The position numbers were made by a program, and so were the translations under genes. Shown in pieces: positions 58,394-64,000 of a stretch of DNA of 64,000 bases. The notes under the pieces are model-generated. The model did no database searches. It was not told where the DNA came from and saw only the letters and a list, made by a program, of their open reading frames with translations. Origin of the DNA: Novosphingobium panipatense (GTDB lineage: Bacteria > Pseudomonadota > Alphaproteobacteria > Sphingomonadales > Sphingomonadaceae). The first letter of the stretch is position 1; every line of letters starts with the position of its first letter. Location: contig NZ_MSQB01000009.1 of NCBI RefSeq assembly GCF_002149965.1, forward strand, positions 123,440 through 187,439, written 5' to 3'.

Positions 58394-58789
58394 TCAAAGC
58401 CAGTGGCTACGTTTGAACCGGATGTAGAGCCCAATGCAGACCGCAGCGATGACGCCGAGGATGACGAAATATCCCCATTGCGTCTTCAGTTCGGGCATAT
58501 TCTCGAAATTCATGCCGTAGATTCCGGCAATCGCGGTAGGCACCGCGAGGATCGCGGCCCAGGCGGCAAGCTGACGCGTGATCGCACCCTGGCGCTGCTG
58601 TTCGAGCAGGTGACTCGCCTCGAACACCGAGATCAGGATGTCGCGGATGCCGGTGATGGCGCTCTCAACCCTGAGCATGTGATCGAGCAAATCACGGAAA
58701 TAGGGTTTCCTTCTCACGATCTGGCTTTTGAGCCATTCGAGCATGGAATCTTTTGCCATCATGGGCGTCGTCGTCGCTCTCGGCAGCAT
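58394..58789 (-). pseudogene. CorA-like transporter, C-terminal fragment
   Basis: Open frame of 131 codons containing only the end of a CorA Mg/Co transporter: the long stalk helix (YFRDLLDHMLRVESAITGIRDI) and TM1 with the GMN signature (AGIYGMNFENMP), then TM2 and the basic RFKRSHWL tail. A full CorA has about 320 residues. A stop codon lies in frame just upstream, so the cytoplasmic funnel domain is missing. The truncation coincides with the recombination scar to its right. Confidence 0.72.
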
Positions 58790-59109
58790 CGTCTACCGGG
58801 CCAGCATCCGCCGGTCATCAACGTAGGGGTCACGACGGTGGAGCGAGCGGTCGGCTCTTCAAGCCCAACGCGATCGGCTCATTTCTCGCTCACCAGTCGT
58901 GAACTAACGGCAAATTTGTCAGAATTTGAGGGTGAAAGTGATTTATGGCCCTCATTTTTGTTTCAAGCAGCGCCTGCCGAATGCATCTCTGCGATTGATG
59001 TCTTCTGCAAAAGCTTGTTGGCATCGGATGCTCGCTGATCACACCTAACCCGTAATCGTGCCTCTGGCTGACATACCCGACAAACGTATAAGCTCGCCAT
59101 GCGCGGGCG
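58790..59109. other. Gene-free scar between corA fragment and TA genes
   Basis: No gene recognised. AT-richer than the flanks. Contains TGAGGG / CCCTCA arms (58927-58954, 16-nt spacer) followed by TTTTTG, a possible terminator or the end of a lost insertion. Confidence 0.4.
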
Positions 59110-59391
59110 TCACCAACCCAATTCCGCGTGCGATCCCAAGCGCACAAGCTGCAAGGTGTCGTCATCGGGCTTGCGGTAAATCAGCACGAGGTCGGGCTTT
59201 ATGTGGCAATCGCGATGGTCGCGCCAGTCGCCGGTCAGCGCATGGTCGCGGTGGCGCGGTTCAAGCGGCTCGTCGGATGCCAGCGCCTCGATGATCGGGA
59301 TCAGGTCAGCGTCCAGCGTCTTGGCGTGCTGCCCCTTCTTCTCCCGCTTGTAGTCGCGCTTGAACCGCCCGAAGCGTTCAATCGTCCGCAT
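59110..59391 (-). CDS. YafQ/RelE-family mRNA-interferase-like toxin
   Basis: 93-residue type II toxin of the YafQ/RelE fold: KRDYKREKK helix start, LPxxxx replaced by PLEPRHRDHALTG, then WRDHRDCHIKPDLVLIYR and a C-terminal LVRLGSHAELGW. His and Asp/Lys residues at the usual catalytic positions (His of GSHAEL, HRDCH) are present. It likely cleaves mRNA in the ribosome. It follows the antitoxin gene with a 14-nt overlap. Confidence 0.88.
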   Translation of the reverse strand: MRTIERFGRFKRDYKREKKGQHAKTLDADLIPIIEALASDEPLEPRHRDHALTGDWRDHRDCHIKPDLVLIYRKPDDDTLQLVRLGSHAELGW

Positions 59392-59641
59392 TGAGGTCGG
59401 CCATCAGGTCGACCACCGTGGCGAACCGCTTGCCCTTTCCCTCGCGCGCTTCCTTCATGGCCTCGATCGTCTCGGCATTGGGCACCAGCGGTTCAAACGG
59501 CAAGGCCTTGTCGCGGGCAACGCGGGTCAGCATCAGGCGCACGGCATCGGAGACGGTCAGCCCCATAGCAGCCAGCACGGTCGCGGCTTCCTCCTTCACC
59601 GCTCCGTCGATCCGGGTCTGCACAAGAGCGTTTGCGGCCAT
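59378..59641 (-). CDS. RelB/DinJ-family antitoxin
   Basis: 87-residue antitoxin. An N-terminal ribbon-helix-helix (NALVQTRIDGAVKEEAATVLAAMGLTVSDAVRLML) typical of DinJ/RelB for DNA binding and operon autorepression is followed by a toxin-binding tail. ATG 59641 is the start of the family motif. Confidence 0.88.
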   Translation of the reverse strand: MAANALVQTRIDGAVKEEAATVLAAMGLTVSDAVRLMLTRVARDKALPFEPLVPNAETIEAMKEAREGKGKRFATVVDLMADLNADD

Positions 59642-59692
59642 GTCGATTTCCTTTCTGCATGACGATGTAATGCAAGCGAACGCAAAGTGCAA

Positions 59693-59764
59693 TCAGGCAA
59701 AGCCCCGGCTATCGACATGGCGACCGGGCTTCGCGTTTTTCACCTTCAATGCTGTGAGTGCCAT
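59693..59764 (-). pseudogene. Tyrosine-integrase N-terminal stub
   Basis: Starts ATG 59764 and reads MALTALKVKNAKPGRHVDSRG, the conserved beginning of P4-type tyrosine integrases, then terminates after 23 codons exactly where the TA locus begins. The rest of the about 400-codon gene is absent. It marks an old integrase-bearing element or a deletion endpoint. Confidence 0.6.
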
Positions 59765-60025
59765 CGGTTCGGGGCCCTGATCGGGAATGTTGGGGCCGTT
59801 CTCACACTTTCGGTGGGCAAACGGTCCCACAATCGTTCCCACATTTTGGGCCAAATTCAGGCAAATCAGGGAGACGACCGCGAACAACTTACAAGACAAA
59901 TCGTTGCTTTTTCAGTGTAGGTAGGGGTAGGGACGCCATCAGCTCGCTTGACACAAGGTTCTACACTCGACAGCGGGGTCCTCTACCACCGGGCAATTCT
60001 GCAGGATGCTGCAAACCGCGCGATA
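59765..60025. other. Integrase leader region, no gene
   Basis: Upstream sequence of the truncated integrase, with repeated GTGGGA-type words (59820-59850). I looked for a tRNA target and see none. Confidence 0.4.
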
Positions 60026-60463
60026 TCAATGGCGGGCGAAAATTCGCTGACCGGCGCTGCCGAAGGCCACCACCGTATAGGGTTGGCGGGCAGCGCCTGC
60101 CACTTCCATGCCCTCCGAACCGATCGGCATCCCCGCAACCGCAATGCCTTTGACGCCCGCAGGACGGGTCGCCAGCAAGCGCTTGACGTCGGATATCGGG
60201 ACATGGCCCTCGATCATATAGCCATCGACGATCGCGCTGTGGCAAGATGCCAGCGTCCGGGGCATGCCGGCCTTGCGCTGAAGCTCGCTGCGCGACGCAT
60301 CGTCACGCATGACGACCTTGCGTCCCAGCTTCGCGCGCACGGCCTGCGCCCACTTCTCGCAACATCCACATCCCGGATCCCGGTGGACGACGATATCACT
60401 GGCCGCAAGCGCTACGCCGGGCATGGCGAGGAACAGCAAGGCGACGAATAGGCGGGTCTTCAT
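60026..60463 (-). CDS. DUF411 periplasmic metal-binding protein
   Basis: 145-residue protein. A signal peptide ends in GVALA. The mature part has the DUF411 hallmark RDPGCGCCEKW (three Cys near residue 33), then RTLASCHSAIVDGYMIEGHVP with a further Cys/His pair. Thioredoxin-like fold proposed for the family; linked to copper and silver resistance. ATG 60463 has a GGGAG site. Downstream of the MFS gene by 79 nt. Confidence 0.9.
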   Translation of the reverse strand: MKTRLFVALLFLAMPGVALAASDIVVHRDPGCGCCEKWAQAVRAKLGRKVVMRDDASRSELQRKAGMPRTLASCHSAIVDGYMIEGHVPISDVKRLLATRPAGVKGIAVAGMPIGSEGMEVAGAARQPYTVVAFGSAGQRIFARH

Positions 60464-60542
60464 GAAATGACTCCCGGAAGAACGATAAGCATGGGGCAGA
60501 GGCCCCTTCTTTTCTATACGCATCAATGCGCCCCTCCCCTCA

Positions 60543-61784
60543 TCACGCAGATGATTTTACGATGGCGGGCGGCCTCCAGGCTAGCGGCAGGGACACAAGC
60601 AGCGCTAGCGATAGACCACCAATCCCCCACAGAACGAGCGGCTGCGCCCCGGGAGCGACGATGGCTATCGCCAGCGGCGCGAGCGCCTGCCCGATGCTGG
60701 CGGCGGAATGCTGGAAACCGAGCTTCACGCCTGAAGGGGCCCCGCCGCCGCTGATCCAGAAGCTGGTGACCAATCGAAGGGTTGCCGAGCTCCAGCCGGC
60801 AGCAACGATGATCCCACTGAGCTCGGCCATACTCGCGGCGACAGGAAACATGAAAAGTGCCACAGCCAGCAGGCCCAGCGTCAATCCGGCAAGCCGCCTC
60901 GGCACAGTGACCAGCCAATCCAGCTTTGCATGGAAGATCTGTGCCGCCAGCATTCCCAATCCGCAGAGACTGAGCATCCAGGCGATCTCTTCGCGGCTCA
61001 GCGAAATGGCGCTCCGCGTCACCAGGAGATTGACATGCATCGCCGCCAGCCCGCCGCCCGCGACGATCGTGATAAAAAGCAGGATCAACGTCGCGCCGAG
61101 CGTAGGCGCGGGCAGGTCTCCGCCATCGATGCAAGGTGCACACCAGCGCGGCAGACGCACGGCGCAAAGCGCCGCCCCGACGGCACCGATGCCGAGAGCG
61201 AGGATCATGAGGGGAGCGCGGGGCAGGATCGCGGCCGAGACCTCCGCCACCAGCGGACCGGCGAGATCGCCCAGAAACACGAAGGCGGTCAGCCAGGTGA
61301 AGCGGCGCGCCTGGTCCGCGCGCCCGCTTGCGGCAAAGCTCGCGCAGAGCAAGCCCAACGGTATGATGGCGGCCGACGCCATCCCCGCCACCAGACGCAA
61401 TGCATAAAGCTCAGGCAACCCGACGAGGCCGATCGGCGCGTTCACCAGCGCGAGGATGACCAGCGCTGCGCGCAACATCGCCCGATAGTCGACCCGGTCC
61501 GCGATCCAGCCCCAGAGCGGCGCCGCCAGCAAGGCTGCCAGGGGATGGACCGCAGTCAGGCTCGCGACGTGAAAATCATGAGCGCTTGACGATAGCGCGC
61601 CACGAGCCGGGTCGACCAGTGCCGGAAGGAAGGCGAGAATGGCCGTCTGTCCCGCCGACGCCGCAGCCGCCGCGAGCAACAAGACGAAAAAGGAGGCCGG
61701 CCAGCGACCGTTGGCTTGCGATCCAGCCTTGTCACGCGGCGCGTTCGCGGTCGATCCCTCGAGTGGCCATCCGCGGATCACCAC
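60543..61784 (-). CDS. MFS transporter in copper cluster
   Basis: 413-residue permease with about 12 hydrophobic segments in two halves. A PLWGWIADRVDYR segment after TM2-3 is the MFS loop motif (G-x-x-x-D-R). The N-terminal about 28 residues are hydrophilic. The substrate is unknown; placement between copB and DUF411 suggests a role in copper tolerance (for example metal or metallophore transport), inference. The start at 61784 overlaps the copB stop region by 7 nt. Confidence 0.82.
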   Translation of the reverse strand: MVIRGWPLEGSTANAPRDKAGSQANGRWPASFFVLLLAAAAASAGQTAILAFLPALVDPARGALSSSAHDFHVASLTAVHPLAALLAAPLWGWIADRVDYRAMLRAALVILALVNAPIGLVGLPELYALRLVAGMASAAIIPLGLLCASFAASGRADQARRFTWLTAFVFLGDLAGPLVAEVSAAILPRAPLMILALGIGAVGAALCAVRLPRWCAPCIDGGDLPAPTLGATLILLFITIVAGGGLAAMHVNLLVTRSAISLSREEIAWMLSLCGLGMLAAQIFHAKLDWLVTVPRRLAGLTLGLLAVALFMFPVAASMAELSGIIVAAGWSSATLRLVTSFWISGGGAPSGVKLGFQHSAASIGQALAPLAIAIVAPGAQPLVLWGIGGLSLALLVSLPLAWRPPAIVKSSA

Positions 61785-62764
61785 CAGGCGCGCAAGCCGA
61801 TCACCAGCCTGTGTTCGGAAGGCCCTTCCCTGCGCAGGCGACGGAAATCGGCCGTGCCGTCAAATGCGCGCTCCCAGACGAAGCCGATATAGGGCGCGAA
61901 CTTGCGCGACACCTCGTAGCGCAACCGTCCGCTCAGCTCGACATTGCTGAAGCCGCTGCCGAGCTGCCGATCGCTCGACCGCTTCGAATAGATATTGGTT
62001 TCCACCTGCGGCGTAAGGATCAACCGATTGGTGAACAGGACCTCATAGGAGGCCTTGGCGCGCGCCGCGAGACGCCCATCGGTTCCTACATAGCCGGTGA
62101 GCTGGACGTCGAACCAATAGGGCGCCAGTCCCTCGACGCCGGCGGCGAGCCAGGTGGTCGCACCCTTGCCGAGATCCTGCCTGACCCCGAGCAGCGTGCC
62201 CCAGAACGGGTTCTTGCTGTGCCACCACAGCGCCTCGACGCTGCTCTCCGGATCGAGACGTTGGTCGCGGGAGTTCTTGAGCCCCTGGCTGCGCAGCCAG
62301 AGCTTGTCATTGTCCTGACCCTTGGTGACGAGCACGGTCCAGCCCACGCCCTGACCCTCGTTGCCGCTGGTGAACTCGAGCTCATCCACAAGTATCTTGG
62401 GGATCGAGAGCTTGTCGGCCATCTCATAGCCCGGCAGCGTCGAGTTGCGATAGCCGTCGGCATAATCGTCCGAGTTGCGCGCGTCCGGCGGGGCCTTGCC
62501 ACCCTGCATCGAGCCCATGTCCATCGTGGCGCCGTTACCGGACGCCTTCGTGTCGGTCATATCCATGCCCGGCATGTCCATGCCCGCATGCTCCTGAGAG
62601 CCTTGCGCGGAAGGTGAGTTTGGATCGGGAGTGGCCGTTTGGGCAGGGGTGGCGGCGGGCGACGGGGGCAAGGCATCCTGCGCGAGGGCGGGAGCCGTGA
62701 TCGCCGGCGCCAGGAAGAGGGCAACGCCAAGAGCAATGCCGCGCGAGGGGATAATCCGGATCAT
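61778..62764 (-). CDS. copB: CopB/PcoB outer-membrane copper-resistance protein, second copy
   Basis: 328-residue paralogue of the CopB at 53923, but clearly diverged. Signal peptide ends APALAQ; the Met-rich part is short (HAGMDMPGMDMTD; TMDMGSMQGG); the barrel domain starts about residue 105 (LPGYEMAD, then WTVLVTKGQDNDKLWLRSQG). It ends in LVIGLRAWW. Overlaps copA2 by 4 nt (ATGA). Confidence 0.9.
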   Translation of the reverse strand: MIRIIPSRGIALGVALFLAPAITAPALAQDALPPSPAATPAQTATPDPNSPSAQGSQEHAGMDMPGMDMTDTKASGNGATMDMGSMQGGKAPPDARNSDDYADGYRNSTLPGYEMADKLSIPKILVDELEFTSGNEGQGVGWTVLVTKGQDNDKLWLRSQGLKNSRDQRLDPESSVEALWWHSKNPFWGTLLGVRQDLGKGATTWLAAGVEGLAPYWFDVQLTGYVGTDGRLAARAKASYEVLFTNRLILTPQVETNIYSKRSSDRQLGSGFSNVELSGRLRYEVSRKFAPYIGFVWERAFDGTADFRRLRREGPSEHRLVIGLRAWW

Positions 62765-64000
62765 GCGACCACCACCTCCCGGAACATGCCGGCCGCCATG
62801 TGATAGAGCAGATGGCAGTGGAAGGCCCATCGGCCCATGGCGTCGGCGGTGACGCGGAAGCTCACCCGCTGGGCGGGCTGGACCACGACCGTATGCTTGC
62901 GGACCTGGAAGGCGCCGTCCGGGCCTTCGACATCGCTCCACATGCCGTGCAGATGCATCGGATGCGCCATCATCGTGTCGTTGACGAAGGTGACGCGCAG
63001 CCGCTCGTTCGGCTTGAAATGCAGCGGCCGGGAATCGTTGAGCTTGATGCCGTCGAGCGACCAGATGAACCGTTCCATATTGCCCGTCAGATGCAGCTCG
63101 ATGTCGCGCTCGGGCTCGCGCGGGTCGGGATCGCCGCCCGGCGTGCGCAGATCGGCCAGCGTCAGCACGCGCCAGCCGCGCCCGCGCAGCCCGGCGCCGG
63201 GATCGTCCAGATTGGTGCGGGGATAGTCGACGCGCATGTCGGTATTGGCGCCATATTCGGTGCGGGCGTGCTGTGCCCTGGCCGGCATCTCGGTCATGCC
63301 GTGCCCGGCATGCGCGTCGCCTCCCATTGCGCCCATCGTCGCCATCGCGCCCATCATGTCGACCGGCTCGAGCCAGGTCCGGGCATCGAGCGGCGGCACG
63401 GCTGCCGCCATGCCCGGAGCCGGTGCGATCGTGCCGCGGGCATAGCCGCTCCGATCGATCGCCTGCGCGAAGATGGTGCGGGCGCCGCCCTCGGGCATGG
63501 TGAACTCGACGTCATAGGTCTCGCCCGGGCCGATCCGGAATTCCTCGACCGTGACCGGCTCGACCGGCTGCCCGTCGGCCGATACGACCGTCAGCTCGAC
63601 CCCCGGGATCCGCACGTCGAAGAACGTCGCCGTCCCCGCGCCGACGAAGCGCAGGCGCACGCGTTCGCCGGGCGCGGCGATACCGGTCCAGTTGCCGGCG
63701 GGCGGCGCGCCGTTCATCAGATAGGTGTAGGTCGCGGCAGAGACATCGCTGTAGTCGGTCGGGTTCATCCGCGAGCTGTTCCACATCCGCCGCCGCTCGA
63801 GCGCCTTCCCAAGGCCCATGGCGCCGACATCCTTGAGGAAGTCGCCGGCTGTCGGCTGCGCAAAATTATAGTAGCTGCTCTGCTTCTTGAGATTGAGGAA
63901 GATCTGCAGCGGCGGCTCGTCCGACCAGTCGCTGAGCACGATGCAATAGTCGCGATCGGGCGCCCGCGCCGCCGGCGCCTGTTTCGGCTCCACGATGATC
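62761..64000 (-). CDS. copA: CopA/PcoA-type multicopper oxidase, second copy (partial)
   Basis: C-terminal about 412 residues of a multicopper oxidase; the N-terminus lies beyond the right edge. A central Met/His-poor linker (about 215-240, MGAMATMGAMGGDAHAGHGM) is shorter than in the other copy. Copper motifs HPMHLHGMW and HCHLLYHMAAGM are intact. The N-terminal copper sites are off-window. Different Met-rich content from copA at 51998 suggests independent acquisition. Confidence 0.92.
   Translation of the reverse strand, partial: IIVEPKQAPAARAPDRDYCIVLSDWSDEPPLQIFLNLKKQSSYYNFAQPTAGDFLKDVGAMGLGKALERRRMWNSSRMNPTDYSDVSAATYTYLMNGAPPAGNWTGIAAPGERVRLRFVGAGTATFFDVRIPGVELTVVSADGQPVEPVTVEEFRIGPGETYDVEFTMPEGGARTIFAQAIDRSGYARGTIAPAPGMAAAVPPLDARTWLEPVDMMGAMATMGAMGGDAHAGHGMTEMPARAQHARTEYGANTDMRVDYPRTNLDDPGAGLRGRGWRVLTLADLRTPGGDPDPREPERDIELHLTGNMERFIWSLDGIKLNDSRPLHFKPNERLRVTFVNDTMMAHPMHLHGMWSDVEGPDGAFQVRKHTVVVQPAQRVSFRVTADAMGRWAFHCHLLYHMAAGMFREVVVA

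Noticed and set aside
1..64000. CRISPR arrays, rRNA and tRNA genes
   Set aside because: No regularly spaced repeats, no rRNA-like sequence and no convincing tRNA cloverleaf were seen, including beside the integrase stub.

Overview
The window looks like a mobile element from a sphingomonad (alphaproteobacterium; Sphingobium, Sphingomonas or Novosphingobium type). This rests on the high GC content, the style of the ParA/ParB, VirB and LuxI/LuxR genes, and the copper genes. It is either a conjugative plasmid or an integrative conjugative element. I see no replication initiator, and the only integrase is a 23-codon stub, so the window cannot decide between the two. I see no rRNA, tRNA or CRISPR array.

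Layout. (1) 0-8 kb, maintenance and transfer initiation: an HEPN-like protein, ssb, a small nuclease, small conserved proteins, parA-parB, then a likely oriT region, mobC and a VirD2-like relaxase. (2) 8-22.4 kb, a cargo and defence block between the relaxase and the transfer operon. It holds an AbiEi antitoxin whose toxin partner is reduced to 16 codons, an AAA ATPase, a ribbon-helix-helix gene leading into a type I restriction system (hsdR plus an hsdM-hsdS fusion with one target-recognition domain), a four-gene ubiquitin-like operon (two metallo-beta-lactamase-fold proteins, an E2-E1-JAB triple fusion, a membrane protein), and a three-gene module with the layout of a toxin-antitoxin-SecB-chaperone (TAC) system. 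(3) 22.7-38.9 kb, one long minus-strand array: luxR-luxR-luxI-phyH-trbM-like-virB1-B2-B3-B4-B5-eexN-B6-B7-B8-B9-B10-B11-virD4-LPD7. Gene order and overlaps suggest quorum sensing controls conjugation. (4) 39-46 kb, a DNA-binding-like protein, a methyltransferase plus DUF2933 pair, then a tightly overlapping operon of a beta-CASP nuclease, an AMP-phosphorylase-like enzyme and a PRPP-synthetase-like enzyme, followed by a decayed small gene and an orphan FixJ-type regulator. (5) 46-64 kb, copper resistance: cueR and a Cu P-type ATPase, copC/copD, an ECF sigma/anti-sigma/periplasmic sensor set, two divergent copA-copB pairs, a DUF305 and a DUF411 protein and an MFS transporter. Inside this block are a haem-type FixL/FixJ pair with a receiver-only protein, and a scar at 58.4-59.8 kb (truncated corA, a RelE/RelB-like TA pair, integrase stub).

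How it fits together: ParAB and the TA modules stabilise the element, MobC/relaxase/VirD4/VirB transfer it under AHL control, the 8-22 kb block protects host or element, and the right half gives copper tolerance and probably low-oxygen responses. The most novel-looking part is the E2-E1-JAB operon with its two MBL proteins and membrane protein, adjacent and divergent to the TAC-like module.
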